DNA from: Theobroma cacao
Taxonomy: Eukaryota > Streptophyta > Magnoliopsida > Malvales > Malvaceae
DNA length: 64,000 nt
Assembly (NCBI RefSeq): GCF_000208745.1
Contig: NC_030855.1
Location: 849,531 to 913,530, forward strand
Direction of reading: 5' to 3'
Positions within the stretch are counted from its first letter, which is position 1. Every line of letters begins with the position of its first letter. A program made the translations under genes and the position numbers. Positions 11,370 through 23,800 of the stretch are shown piece after piece. A model generated the notes under the pieces. That model had not been told where the DNA came from, did not search any database, and worked only from the letters and a program-made list of their open reading frames with translations.

Positions 11370-12212
11370 AATTTTGAATTTGCAGATGGAAATTTCCATG
11401 AATTTTCCAACTTGAAAGATGTTGACTCACCTGTTGAGAGTTCCTCTATGGATAAGTTGCTTTCCCAACCCCACGCCGAAGTGTACTTGAACCAAAACAG
11501 AATGGTAGTTAAGTCCCATGTAAGTGAATTTTAAAGATCTCATCTTTTATGTGAAAATTAATTTTATTTTATGAATAGTTGAATGGAAGAAAAGTTTCAT
11601 GATTGTATGGTGGCCATTGTTGTTGTAGAAGTACTGGGTGGATAAGAAGTTAAGCAAATACTATTTCATGTTGTTTGCAAGAGATCTTACAATCACTTGG
11701 TCAGAAGACCACCGTTACTGACATTGGTTATACCAAAGAGAAACAAACAGGTTAGTGTAGATTTATTATCCATTCAGAATCCGTACTTCATACTTCAAGC
11801 TCGAGAGCTTTCCTAATCCATAAACTTTTAATTTTGCAGCGATGTGTTGATTAATGTTGCCAAACTTCTAAAAGTGTGTTGGCTAGAAATGCATGTGAAA
11901 TTCAATGTAAAAAAGCTCTCACTGGAAACTTTGTATGGAGTTGTATTCGTGTTGAAGTTGACAGATGAAGCATATGGATGGGAATATCCAGTGAAGTTCG
12001 GAGTCACTCTTCCAAATGGGTACAAAGTTGAATGTGAGGATTATTTGATGACCAAGCCGAGAGGAGTATGGATAAAAATCTTTGTTGGAGAATTTACAAC
12101 TTCATCAAAAAATATTGGAGAACTAAATATTTACTGTCGCGGATATTATGGTGGGAGATGGAAGGGAGGCTTATTGTTAAAGGAGTTGCTATTTTGCCAA
12201 AGAATTAAGTAA
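11370..12212 (+). pseudogene. PP2 module of copy 1 (exons 4-6)
   Basis: Exon 4 is a 45-codon linker (NFEFADGNFHEF ... YLNQNRM), exon 5 carries the PP2 start (KYWVDKKLSKYYFMLFARDL ... EDHRY) and exon 6 the rest, ending in TAA at 12210-12212 (FCQRIK, where copies 2 and 3 end ILPKN). The TGA at 11719 replaces the second-last tryptophan of the W-x3-D-x-R-Y-W-x-W motif. The exon 5/6 junction splits a Ser codon (AG|C), as in the other copies. Confidence 0.8.
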
Positions 12213-12399
12213 TAAATTAGTATTTTCTCACAACAAATCTAAAAGCACTATAGTTTCTTCATTTGTTCATAATCTTGTAAATTCTAAAATGACATGAACT
12301 TGAAAGGAACAAACTCATCCAATCATCACCTTAGCAACCAATTTTCTGGCCTTCATTATACTGTATAGGTTCCATGCTAAATGCAACAAACAAGCCCAT

Positions 12400-12866
12400 T
12401 GATTTTTTTGGTATTTTTATTAGATTTTTTGACCACCAGTGACTAGTGGTTGGTTGTTGGAATCTACGTTTGGGGATCAGAATCTAGAACAAAAGGATTA
12501 GATAGAGAGCAAGAGAGAGCAAGAGAGAGAAGGAGAGAAGGAAAAAAAAAAAACTAAATGTCCTTCAAATAGTAGGCAAAAAAGAAAAATAAAAGCCACG
12601 TGATCAATTTCTGTTTTTAGTCTAACACATCAATGTTAGCATTTTCTGACATGTTAGCGCGACGTTAGCAACATTGACAGTTAATATGGATGAAGTTAGA
12701 CAAAAAGACTCAATGGTACAAAATATGGATGTACAAAGACTAAATTAACGAGTTTTGGGTATATGGATTAAATTGACAAAAAAAATTTAATATAGGGATC
12801 TATAAGGTAAAATGACGATTAATAAATTTCAATCAACCAAAAGGTGATGGATATGATCATGTAATT
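12400..12866 (-). repeat. Right arm of PP2-flanking inverted repeat, copy 1 (truncated)
   Basis: This is the reverse complement of 10677-11205, ordered from the loop side outward. It breaks off in its outer part at 12866 where a small LTR element begins; the outermost bases do not reappear after the element. Confidence 0.75.
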
Positions 12867-13059
12867 TGAACTTTTATAAAAATCATGGCTTTGCACTTTT
12901 TTCTTTTTTATACTTTCATACTCTGTTATGCTCTGTTTTTGATTCCGTTGAACTTAAGTTTCATTATTTTTTTAATTGATGAAATATAAGGGATCTTTTC
13001 TTGGTAACCAATTCAACTTTCCTTTTAGTTAAGATACTTTAAGCTCATCTCAACTAACA
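12867..13059 (+). repeat. Left LTR of the gag-only element
   Basis: 193 bases, TG...CA ends, about 85-90 percent like the right LTR by eye; the divergence says the insertion is not very recent. Confidence 0.75.
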
Positions 13060-13140
13060 ATTGGTATCAGAGCAAATTTTTAAGTTTTGTAGGTTTAACA
13101 ACCTTTAAGAGATTCTAAACAAAAGCTTAAAACAACAACA

Positions 13141-14390
13141 ATGGCATCCTCGAGTTTCATTTGTGAAAGACAATCTATGATGCAACCTCCTCTATTCAAA
13201 GGTGAAAACTACTCATTTTGGAGGATGAGGTTTGAAAATTTTATACAATCTATTGATCTAAATCTTTAGGATATTATTATTAACAGATCTTATATTCTTG
13301 GCAAAACATTGGTGGTGTGAAACATGTTAAACAAGAGCTAAATGGAATGACAAGGATAAAATGCTGATTCTATTAAATCACAAAGTTATGATAGCTATCT
13401 TATGTGCTCTTAGTGAGAGTAAATTTAACAGGGTAATTAGGTGCATTTCAGCAAAAGAAATTTAAGACACATTAGAAAATTCTATAAAGGCACAATTCAA
13501 GTGAAAGAGTAACAAATTAGTATCTTGATTCTAGATTATGAACTCTTTAAGATAAAGGATGAGGAATACATTAAAGAGATGCTTGAGAGGTTCACCAAAA
13601 TTATAAGGGGACTTAAATCTTTAAAAAGAGAATTTCCTAATGCTCAATTAATGAAGAAAATCCTCCACTGCCTACCAAAGTCTTGAAGACCTAAAGTCAC
13701 TACCATAGAAGAAGCCAAAGACCTAAATGTACTTACACTAGATGAACTTTTAGATTCTTTACTCACTTACGAGATGACCATTAGGCATGAGAAAGAAAGA
13801 GATGAAACAATTAGAGAAAAGAATCAAAGCGAAAAGACATTGCTTTTAAAGCTGTAAAATAGAATGATGGAAAGTTACTTGAGAATTGTAATGATGTACC
13901 TTGTTGATAAGAAACTTCAATAGATTCTTAAGAAACAAACAAGGAGATAAGAAACCTTTTAAGAGGGATGAATGAAGAAATATAAGAAGAGACATACCAA
14001 AGGATGACCATGTTAAAGACCATATAATTTGCTGTGAGTGCAGGAAGCCCAATCATACCAAATATGAATGCCTAAGTCTTAAAAAGAGTCATCATAAAGA
14101 CTCGAAAAGAAAAGCTATGATGGCTGTTTGGAGAGGAAGAGCAAGTAGCCACTTTGTGTTTCATGGGAATTGAGGACCTTAAGGTACACTCCTCAAACAA
14201 TGGCTCTTGCTTTTATGAATTCAATGATGATTCATACACATTTGATGAACTTCAAGATGCATATAATGATTTAGCATTTGAATTTGAAAATATGACCTTG
14301 AAATATAAAAAGATTATCTCTAAACTCAAGGCTAAAATGATTATCTTGAGAAAATCAAAGCCGAGTTTGAAGATAAGGTCAAACATCTAG
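13141..14390 (+). pseudogene. Copia gag (broken)
   Basis: The frame starts at ATG 13141 with MASSSFICERQSMMQPPLF followed by KGENYSFWRMRFENFIQS, the standard N-terminus of Copia gag (UBN2-like region). A TAG soon follows (LNL*DII), and several more stops and frame changes occur. Near 14033-14072 a CCHC zinc knuckle is visible (CECRKPNHTKYEC). The stretch 14154-14390 (IEDLKVHSS ... FDELQDAYNDLAFEFENM) is the coiled-coil region that follows the knuckle in this family. Gag packages element RNA into virus-like particles; this copy cannot. Confidence 0.7.
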
Positions 14391-15699
14391 AAAATGAAGT
14401 AAATCTGTTGAAATAGAAAAATGAACAATTAAATGAATCATTCTCTAAATAGAGTGTGAGCTCACGAGAGACAAATGAGATGCTTGAAGCTTAAAAACGT
14501 TATTTGACAATGAAGGTCTAGGCTATAATTAGACACAAAAAGAGGCTAAGACAAAAACTTTCTTTGAAAAAGAAAAAAAAAAACATGGTGCATCACATTT
14601 ATATATACGCTGTTATAAGGTTGGTCATTCTATATATTTTTGCTTTCTTAGAAAACCATCACTCAAAGGAAAAGTTATCAAATAGGTATGGGTTCCGAAA
14701 GGAACCAAGCCTACTTTTGGCAAATTTGTTGAGGTCAATGAGGTTTCAAAAAGAACTAACACAGTTAGTACTAACAAAAGGATCCAAAGAAATTTGGATA
14801 CCAAAAATAAAATGAAAAATGTATTTTGTAGGTGATTCAAAGCAAAGAGGAAGACATTCATGGAGATCCAATGCACCACTAGGTGATTGCTATACCAAAA
14901 CTCTTCAGAGGGCTGCGAATCTTGAATGTGCTATTTCAGAACAAAAATTTCTTTCAAAGGCATTAATCTAAAGTTGGAAAAGTTGAAATTGTTCAAGAAA
15001 TCTCTCAAGATTTTATCTTTGAAATTGGTTTTGGAAAGGATACTTTCTCTCAAACATAAACCCATTATTTTTCTTAAGAAAGAGTTAGTTCAACACATCA
15101 AAACCAACATCTTTCTTTCAAACCCATTTAAAAGACATCAGAAAAGAAAGGAAGGAAAAGAAAAAGAATCAGAAAAAGTGCAAAAAGAGAGGGAAAACAA
15201 GAAAAAAATATTCTTGAAAGACTTGAAAAAGAAAAATCATTCCTTTATTCTAGTAGTGAGCTGATCATCTCTAAAGATCACACCTTTCCTCACTACAAAA
15301 AGTTTCTAAGCTTAGATATTTCTATTTTTGACCTTTATTCTTAGAAAGCTTGCACCTTTAGTACTCCCATTGCTCATCAGCCTTTTTTAAAGGCATAAAG
15401 TTTATACTTTTATAATCTACTGTTATATTTTGTTATACCTCCAAACAAAAGGTAGAGAGGTTGTGCTTTAACTGTAAAGAGAAAGAGACTTTGTGAAAGG
15501 TTATGCTTTAACCTTGAAAAGGCAATGACGTTGTGAGGTTGTGCTTGCTTCTCTTGAAAAGGCAACGATGTTATGAGGTTGTGCTTGGTCCTCTCCAAAG
15601 AGTAGTGTTTGTGAAGGTTATGCCTGCTCCTTGGAAGACAGTTTATAGTGGATTTAAACTCATTATGATATCAAGGGAGAAGATGTAGGCATTGAAGGC

Positions 15700-15896
15700 T
15701 GAACTTTTATAAAAATCGTGGCTTTGCACTTTTTACTTTTTGGCACTTTCATACTCTGTTATGCTTTGTTTTTTATTTCGCTGCACTGCAGTTTCATTAT
15801 CTCTTTAATCGATGAAAAAGAGAGGATCTTCTCTTGGTAACCAATTCACCTACCCCCTTTCTTTGTTAAGATACTTTAAGCTTATTTCAACCAACA
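15700..15896 (+). repeat. Right LTR of the gag-only element
   Basis: 197 bases matching 12867-13059 from TGAACTTTTATAAAAATC to the CCAACA end. Confidence 0.75.
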
Positions 15897-17285
15897 TATT
15901 GCATGAAGCAATGAAGGCAAATGAGTAGTCAAGATAGGATTCACCACTCCAACTGATTAAGGAGACATATCTCGATTGTTAATGCACTAAGTTAGCTTAT
16001 GTAAAGACTCTGGCCAAAGCAGTATGGTTTTTAGGAAATGGGTTTCCTATAATCCATGATAGCTAATCAAAGGCATGATTGATATGGAAAAGTTTTAGGA
16101 GTTGACATTACACCATTCTTCTAAGCTTTCTGAGATACATGGTGAAAGGATTGAATTGCACTAAAAATTTGATCACTAAAAGGTTGAGTCAAACCATCTT
16201 GACTCTTCTAAAATGTAGGTGGTCATGATGGATTGTTAAATTCCGCTCTTAGTCTGTGATCATAAGATGGCTGATATGATCAATGATAAATTCATATTAG
16301 TTTGAATTTATCTAATCCTTAAATTAGTTTATGGATTACATCTTAAAATCATTGCCAACATGTTGGAAGCCTAATGGGTGACACATCTAAAATGAGATTT
16401 GAAAATAAAATGGGATTGGTGATTAAGTAAAACTTAATCAAATTAAAAGACATAAGCTACTAAGCACTTAATAAAAAAAGTTAAATTAAGTGAGGGGTTA
16501 ATTCATAATGACATAAAGGTTATGTAATTTCCTACACATGGGCTGAAATTAACCCTAACTATGAAAGCTTAACTAGAGCCTCACTTTCATGAGAGTGTGA
16601 AAAACACAAAACCCTAGCCATTCCATAGCCGCCAGTTGTCAGAGAAAGAAAATTGTTTTCTTCTCTAAAGCATTTGGCCAAAGGAAGTGTGTGCACTTGA
16701 GAAAGTTTGATTGTTGTAAACAACCTAGCTAGCACTTTGTAGAGGCAAGAGTAATCCCAATCCTTGAGAAGGATTTTTGGAGATCATTAGTGTGGACTTT
16801 TATCAGATGTTGCACAAGATTTTTTTGGATAGCTTTGGTTTGTAACAACCAAGCTCAGTGTGAGGTCTATGTAACGGTTATTCATGTGTTAAAATAAAGG
16901 ATCCAGCTTCCTTCATGTTAGAAATGTTAACTCAATGTATAAGTGGCAATAATGTCCAAAAGGAAAGTGAATTGGACTTTAAAAATTCTAAAATTTGAGG
17001 AACAAAGAGCTATAGTCAACTATAGTAATCCTTTAGTCAATTCTAGACTAGAAAACTTGTTTTCAAATCTTAAGAACAAGTTTCTAAAGGATTTTGATGA
17101 ATAAGCAAATCCTAAGAAATTTAGCTCAATCAAGCATAGGTAAATGACCACTCTTGAAATATTTAAAACATTTTTCAAATATAAATCAAACATGAGTATC
17201 TCAAGAAAAATGTTTAGGAAAATCTTTTTGTTAAAAGAATCAAAACTAAGATGTGAAAAATATGAATTAAATCGCAAGAACTTTA
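15897..17285. other. Unassigned repeat-like DNA
   Basis: No gene is seen. Stretches such as GATGGATTGTTAAATTCC (about 16228) and the leader-like AAAACCCTAGCCATTCC (about 16608) resemble LTR sequence, possibly a decayed solo LTR of about 0.7 kb, but no ends or target duplication could be fixed. Confidence 0.35.
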
Positions 17286-18130
17286 TCACGACCCAAATTT
17301 CAGGCCATGATCGGTGCAAGGGCTCAATAGATGTAATCCATTAAGCCCAAGCAAGCCTATCTATTTATCCCACTCATCATTCCATCAAATATTGCTAAAT
17401 CACAATTTATAACTTTAAATCAAAATGGTGACAGACATTGCCAACTTGTATTGGCATTACTCATTTAAAATATACATACATTGTCTACAGCATGTATTCC
17501 AATAATTTACATTAGGTTCGTCTATACACAACAAAAGAATACTCGACTTCCAACGGAGGGACTCGGATGAATGTATAGCTACTGAATGCCGAGACACTTA
17601 CCAAAAGATGGATACAAGTCTACAAGGACACCTCGTCCTAGTTACCGATTGCCTTGTGATATGAAAATATGAAGTTGAAAACAGTGAGTATAAACTCAGT
17701 GAGTGAACAAGGAAGGGAACAAGCAACAATAAGGGAGAATTTAAAAATCATGATGCACTTCGTTCAAAACAATGCAATTTAGTTCCATTCATATTAAAAA
17801 CCCCTCATCAAGTCCTTAAATGATTAATCATTTGAAAATCATGAACCCATACATAATGAACCATTTGAAAAATGAAAGCTTCAATGATACGCAAGCAAGT
17901 CAAATACGACAACGAAATTGTGACCCAAAAACAGAAGGTTTCTCGCTACAGCGAAATTTAGCTGATGAAACAGAGAGTTTTTCGCTGCAGCGAGATTCCT
18001 TTTCGCTGCAGCGAGAACCAGTTCTGGTGAAGGTTCTCAAACCCGAGAGTTTCTCGCTGCAGCGAGAATGATTCTCGCTGTAGCGAAATATAGGGCACCA
18101 AATGAAAATTTCCCTTTCTCCCAAAGAAAA
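17286..18130 (-). repeat. Gypsy-type LTR fragment with palindrome array
   Basis: It starts TCACGACCCAAATTTCAGG, the reverse complement of the GGGTCGTGA end seen on the two large LTRs at 46481 and 52830, and has the same kind of AGTGAGTATAAACTCAGTGAG landmark. The other end is not resolved. It contains the palindrome array at 17941-18087. Confidence 0.45.
17941..18087. repeat. Five copies of a CTCGCTGCAGCGAG-type palindrome
   Basis: Copies lie at about 17941-17955, 17980-17995, 18002-18016, 18052-18067 and 18073-18087. The fourth is a perfect 16-base palindrome (TCTCGCTGCAGCGAGA); the others differ by one or two bases. Spacing is irregular (about 20-50 bases), unlike a simple tandem repeat. 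GC content is well above the surroundings. Confidence 0.8.
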
Positions 18131-18579
18131 ACCATCCTACTGAAATGTTCAAACCAACATGAAACGCATAACAATAGACTTTATTTATATGATTACATTT
18201 AATAATTTTATTAATTATCGCTATAATTTTTATAAGATATAAGTTGTGTCATTAATTTCATATTTACAATAAAGTAATATATTATATATACATATATTTA
18301 ATTTATACAAAATTTGTATATTTTATAATTATGAATGAAGTTTGTAAATTTTAATATTATAATTTGTAAAATAAGGTGATAAAATTTTGGTCCATTGGTT
18401 CAAAACCAAATCATTCAAACCAATTCAATATTTGATCGGTTTGATCTTTTTTTATGTTCAGTTAGTTTTAGTTGGTTTTCTAAAACTATTTGGTCTATTT
18501 GGTCTTGAGGTATGGTGGATCAAACTATCCAATCCACCAATTTGCTCACCCTTATCCGCATGTAACCTCCCATGAAAAT

Positions 18580-18830
18580 CAATTATCTTCAATCTTGACT
18601 CCTTCACCATTAAATCAAGGCCATGTAGTAACCAGTTTTCCAATCCAACTTTTGCCACTTGATTCGCGGCCAATCCATCTTTATCACTAGATCTAATGTT
18701 GTTGATTTGAGTATCACGTCTTGTGAGTTGATCTTGTAGTTCTTGAATTTGGCGACGTAATTCCTCAATCTTGATCTCATGATCAATTCTTTGATGATTT
18801 CAGCATCTTGGTGACATTTTGTTGGCTCAA
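18580..18830 (-). pseudogene. Possible Gypsy gag N-terminal fragment
   Basis: On the minus strand one frame reads IEELRRQIQELQDQLTRRD near 18710-18770, a coiled-coil leader common at the start of plant Gypsy gag proteins. No capsid domain is left. The assignment rests on this short stretch. Confidence 0.3.
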
Positions 18831-18988
18831 ATGAGGAACTACAATTATGGCAGTGATGATATGGTGGTGACATGGTAATGACGATATAGCGATGTAAAAA
18901 AAATGATGATAAAACAATAAAACAATAAAAAAGACTAAATGACCCGAACAAGGAAAGTTTACGTTGTGAATACACCAATTTTGACATG

Positions 18989-19135
18989 GTTAGAAACTCC
19001 ACTAAGGTGAAAAATAGCCAAACTCTCACTTTGGTTGACCAAGCCAAAGATGCTAGAACCTTTTACTCTTTTAAAAAGAGTCTATAGAAAATAAGCACCG
19101 CTTATTTAAAGAAAATAATCTTTATTAAATATCAA
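18989..19135. repeat. Dispersed repeat, LTR-like, copy B
   Basis: Matches 1725-1870 (shared CCACTAAGGTGAAAA and AAAGAGTCTA landmarks). The following 250 bases are AT-rich, with no gene seen. Confidence 0.5.
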
Positions 19136-19389
19136 CTTGAATATATAATAACTAAGTCTAAGGGTGCTATTTATAGTGTAATAGTCCTAAATCCTAATAA
19201 AACTCTACTTCTAATTGTCTAAAGAATTAGAGTAATTAACAAGATATTTAAATAAAATAAGTGTTTTACTCCTAAATAAAACATGACTAGCCTAAAATCC
19301 TAGTACAAGTAAATTAAATAAAAAAGGAATTCTATTATACCTATAATTTTTAAATAATAATAACTTATAATATACTCCTATATTACATT

Positions 19390-19540
19390 TGTTCATATTA
19401 TTTCATAGCTTTTCTAAGCAAGAATCAAATCCTTAGGAATTTTCCTTTATAAGAAGAAAGATGGAGGACCAAAAGAAGGCATGGATAGAAATTGCAAGAA
19501 ATTATTTTACTTTTATTGAACTTATTTAGGATAATCAATC

Positions 19541-19603
<63 letters not shown>

Positions 19604-20335
19604 GAACTTTGAAGCTTTGCCAAGTAATGAGCTTGTTTGAGGCATGTTCTCATACTAGCACAAGCCTTTTCATAGATTATTCCTTTTCGGTACATATTCC
19701 TTTCTTAATGATTAGAGCAATTGAAACTTCTGTTTAGAAGGGAAGAAAAGGGGATTACAAACTTAAAATTTTAATATTCTTAAAATCCAGTAAGTAGAGC
19801 AAGGTTGAGTATCTTTGTAGTGATTTCGTTTCAAAATGTCTGAGGTCCTTGATGCTTTTCTTCTTTTGTAAACAAAACACCCTTACTTGCTTAACTAAAG
19901 TGGGAATCAACTCAGCATGGTACAACATTGAAAATCAATGTTGCTCCTTCTTGGCTTAGATAAAGCATATACTTTTTGACAGATTTAGAGCAATTGAAAC
20001 TTAAGTTTAAACGTAAAAAATGGGATTCCAAACTTAAAACTTTTATCCTCTTAAAAACCAATAAGTAGAGTCAGGTTGATTTTCTACAAAGTGATTTAAT
20101 TCTGAAATGCTTGAGGACCTTGATATTTTCCTTCTTTTGTAAACAAAACTAAAGTGCGAATCAATTCAGCATTCTACAATTTATAGAAATGGATACATTT
20201 ATGCCACCAATGATACTTTGCTTCAGAGTCATATCAATCATGTCTTCTTTTTGTCTTTCCTTATCTATCACTTTTGCATAGAAATTAAAAGAATAAATGT
20301 ATACAGGTATAACTAAAAGAATAATTAACCTCAAA
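19390..20335 (+). repeat. DC1 5'-flank block, copy 2
   Basis: Homologous to 6530-7400 with the same order of landmarks; the TA run here has expanded (19542-19600). It runs into the conserved proximal promoter of copy 2. Confidence 0.75.
19542..19600. repeat. (TA)n microsatellite
   Basis: An uninterrupted TA dinucleotide run of about 58 bases within the 5'-flank block; the corresponding site upstream of copy 1 has only about 10 bases. Confidence 0.95.
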
Positions 20336-20812
20336 ATTTTAGTTTGCCACTGTTATATTTTGAAATTTAGTTTTAATAATGATGCTTCCCAACAAAAAGT
20401 TTAAAAGCGAGAATAGAAGATTCCAAACTTCAAACCTTTATCCTTTGAAAAACCAATAACTGGGCAATGTTGTTTTGAAAAAAGTAATTTGATTCCGAAA
20501 TGCTTGGGGTCCTTGATGCTTTTCTTGTTTTCTCTTCTTTCCTATTTACTGTTTTAGATACAAATTTGTGGTACTAGCATCTTTGATAGCCACATTTGGA
20601 ATAAAAATGTAGCAATTAAAAGAAGCATTTTGTCTTTAATGATGAGTAAGTTTCCTTTTTTTTGAATGAAAAATAGAATAATTTTAAAGCAAGAAAGATT
20701 GGCATAATAAATAAAGCAGCACTTGCTTTCATATTTTCTCAATAATTTCCTTAGCATATGCCATATTCTTGTTGTTGGTTCAAAATGCTTGAGGGAATCT
20801 TTGTTTAGCCTT

Positions 20813-20822
20813 TATATATAAA
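20813..20822 (+). promoter_or_regulatory. TATA box of copy 2
   Basis: TATATATAAA lies about 90 bases before the ATG at 20903, in the same place as TATATTTAAA before copy 3 (34251) and before the two orphan promoter blocks (29626, 42944). The conserved leader CATCAAGAGGCTAG follows. Transcription would start about 30 bases downstream. Confidence 0.6.
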
Positions 20823-23800
20823 CACCTTCTCCCATCAAGAGGCTAGTTGTTGATCATATCTCTTTCTTCATCTACCTGAATTTCTTTGTTTGTTGGTTTA
20901 AGATGGATATCAAACCTTTCCTTCATGAACACTACTTGCTCTTTGATGAATACATAGAACAAAAGGCACGTTGTGATAAATGCAATTGGAATATTTATGG
21001 TTGGGCCTATTCTTGTGAAAGATGCAAGTTTTGGTTGCACAAGTCTTGTGCTGAATAACAGCTACCTCGTCAGATAAGTGCACATCCTCTCCACTCCCAA
21101 CATAATCTTACTCTATTCTGCAAACCTTGGATGAATTACCTATGTGCTAAATGTTTCAATCTTTCTACTGGCCATGGATATAGTTGCGAAAAAGGTTGTG
21201 ATTTTAGGCTTGAGTGTCTATGTGCTTTTTCAACCAATGATGAGACAAATAGACCCTCAATTAATGGCCACAGATCCAAAAAAATTCAGCATTTCAGCTT
21301 TAACGAACCGTTGACCCTTTTTAACTACAGGAAAGTGAGAAAGTATGATTTTTTCTGTAATTGGTGTGAGAAACATATATTTGGAATGTGCTATGGTTTT
21401 CGAGATGAAATCTTTTTCCACTATTCTTGCTTAAACAACATGCCTAACGTCTTGAAACACCCTTTTCATCCATCACACCATCTTCACTTACGCAGCTCCT
21501 ACTTGGGTATTCGACTTTGCAAAGCTTGTAACAAATTAATGAAGGAGTGGGAAAAATCCTATTTTTGTCCAAAATGCACATTCCACCTTCATGTTCTTTG
21601 TGCTAGACTCCAACCCAGTCTCAAGGTTGAGTTAGATGAGCATGATCTTACTTATTTTCAAATAAAATCTTATGACACTACCTTTTTGTGCAAGATATGT
21701 AATTCCAATTGTGGTGCCGGATATAAGGAAAGTGTTTTTTATCGTTGTGTTCAGTGTGATTTCAGTTACCATTTCAGTTGTCTTGGAATACTAGCTTCTA
21801 CTACACATAAGTATCATAGGCATGATCTCATGCTTATTGATTCATTTATAGAAGATGATTCGAAGGAATATTATTGCGATATTTGTGAAGAAGAACGAAA
21901 GCCCAAGTGTTATGTTTATTGTTGCAAGGAGTGCGAATTTGTTGCTCACATCGAATGTGCACTCAATAAGGTAAGGAAATATTTACACTCACTCACTAAA
22001 TAAATTTATTAAATTGTTTTTTTATTAAAAAAGTAGCATAGGTCGCATAAATGTTTCCCCTAGAAAAATTTTGGTGCTAATATTTTCACTTTCCCAGGTT
22101 GTAGATATAAAACTTGACCATGGCTTGTTGGACAACAAAGAGGAAACAGAGCAGAGAAATGCAAAAGTTCCTACTCATCTTAGCGTAAGTGTACAATTAA
22201 TGGAGCGATAGTTTATTTTGGCTTTATTATTCATTTCCATCAAGCAAGAACAATTATGTTTTTGGTTTATATAAGCAATATGTTAGAGAAATAGAAACTC
22301 AAGTAGTTGAGAAACACCAATACTAAGAAGAACACTAGGATTTTTTTTGGAAGTTTACATCACTTCAGGTCTTCTAAAATGACTTGGATTTTTATATTAT
22401 AATGAATTTTTAGTAATAAACACCATTTATGTTTTTGAATAAAATTCAATAAAAAAAACTAAAAAACGTCAATAATAAATGTACCAAACCCCTATTAATA
22501 TAGCAAGTTTCAAAATTAATTTGGAGACTGCTTTAGTAAGAATATTGAATTTTTAAATAAAATAAAAACCACATACATGCATCATGTTAATTTATAAATA
22601 TATATAATAATTATTTAATTATTGCATCCATATTCTACTTTTATTTTAAATTTTCATTTCCTTCTTTTTTTTTTTGCATTTTAAACATGAACAAAGAATA
22701 AATTGTATTATCAATCTTGATCTATTTAGAATATTTCATTTTCATTTGTGCATTTTGAATTTGTTCCAAATGCATCAAGTCTATTAATGTACCAATAGAA
22801 TATAGATGAAATTTTCCATCAAGGTGCCACATGTATGTCCAATTATGTGAATGCAGTCACAAGGACATACATGTAGCAATTAGATGGCAAATCCCTTCCA
22901 TATTTTAACACTTTATTGATGAATAGATGAATCTAGAATAAATTCAAAAAGTCGTACATGAAAAAATCAAATTTGTTTAGTTACAAATGAAAATAAAATA
23001 TTATGACAATGTTACAAATTAACAATGAACTTAAAAAAATAGAGAAATATTAATGAGTTGCCTCACTCGCTCTCATTTTACAAATGCAGATTGAAAATTT
23101 TGATCATCCACATCCCTTGAGCTATTATGAGGCTATTGAACGGAATGAAAATCCTATTCCTCTTTGTGATGCTTGCTATCTAGAAATTTCTGGTCAAGCC
23201 TATGCTTGTAAAAATTGCAAATACTACTTGCATGAAACATGCGCCACATTGCCGTATGAAGTGTTACATATTCTTCACCCCCAGCATCCTCTCCAGCTCC
23301 TCACCTTTGCTAACACCTTTACATGTTATGAATGTAAGGGCCATTCTTATGGGTTTTCTTACAAGTGCTATAAATGTGAGTTCACACTTGACGTGAAATG
23401 TGCTACCACTCCAATTGCACCTAAAAATGAGGGCCAAGGGCTAATAGAAATGGAGAGATTCTCCAAGTTATGCCTTTTCAATCAAAATCATAAGCTAGAG
23501 TTCTTCAATGTTAGATCCAAGTCGCTAGATTTGAAATGCGATGCTTGCCGCAAACAAATCGTGGGTCCAGCTTATAGATGTGGTAGTTTGTTTTGCAACT
23601 ACCAGCTTCATGAATCTTGTCTTGCACTTGTGCAGGAGATGCAACACCCATTTCATCCATTGCATCCTCTTCATCCGCAAGTCTTTCGGTCACAATATTG
23701 TTCTGCTTGTAAACAACAAATGAATGCCATCAGCTATAGTTGTCAGCAGTGTGATCTTCACCTTCACTTTGATTGTGCTAGCTCCTTGAAGCTAGCATTA

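Larger units (their letters stand above)
7558..12212 (+). pseudogene. DC1-PP2 fusion gene, copy 1 (disabled)
   Basis: Six exons can be placed by comparison with the intact copy at 34335: 7558-8613 (352 codons, open), 8745-8812, 9603-10661, 11370-11504, 11629-11750 and 11840-12212. Exon 1 encodes six DC1 zinc-binding repeats (C-x2-C ... C-x2-C ... H-x4-C pattern), exon 3 six more, exons 5-6 the PP2 domain. Three lesions break it: exon 2 lacks one base near 8751, giving TGA at 8754-8756; exon 3 has TAG at 10350-10352 (Tyr in copy 3); exon 5 has TGA at 11719-11721 in place of a conserved PP2 tryptophan. All splice sites survive, so decay is recent. Only a 355-residue six-DC1 protein could be made from the start at 7558. 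The TATA box seen in copies 2 and 3 is absent, although the leader just before the ATG is conserved. Confidence 0.85.
12867..15896 (+). mobile_element. Non-autonomous Copia-type LTR element carrying only gag
   Basis: Two similar LTRs bound the element: 12867-13059 and 15700-15896, both starting TGAACTTTTATAAAAATC and ending in ACA. Just inside the left LTR is TGGTATCAGAGC (13062-13073), complementary to the initiator Met tRNA 3' end, the usual Copia primer-binding site. A purine-rich tract (AAGGGAGAAGATG) precedes the right LTR. The inside has a gag-like frame and no reverse transcriptase or integrase, so it fits the TR-GAG class that depends on other elements. The flanks (TAATT left, TATTG right) are not a clean 5-base target duplication, so one edge may have been rearranged. 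Confidence 0.8.

Noticed and set aside
14926..15264. Lys-rich 112-codon plus-strand frame in the gag-only element
   Set aside because: Low-complexity A-rich sequence without similarity to gag or pol.
17941..18087. CRISPR-like array
   Set aside because: The palindromes have irregular spacing, varied sequence, and the DNA is from a plant nucleus; a CRISPR array is not credible.
18610..19047. Minus-strand frame of 145 codons
   Set aside because: A different minus-strand frame of the same DNA reads as a Gypsy gag coiled coil; the long frame itself looks random.
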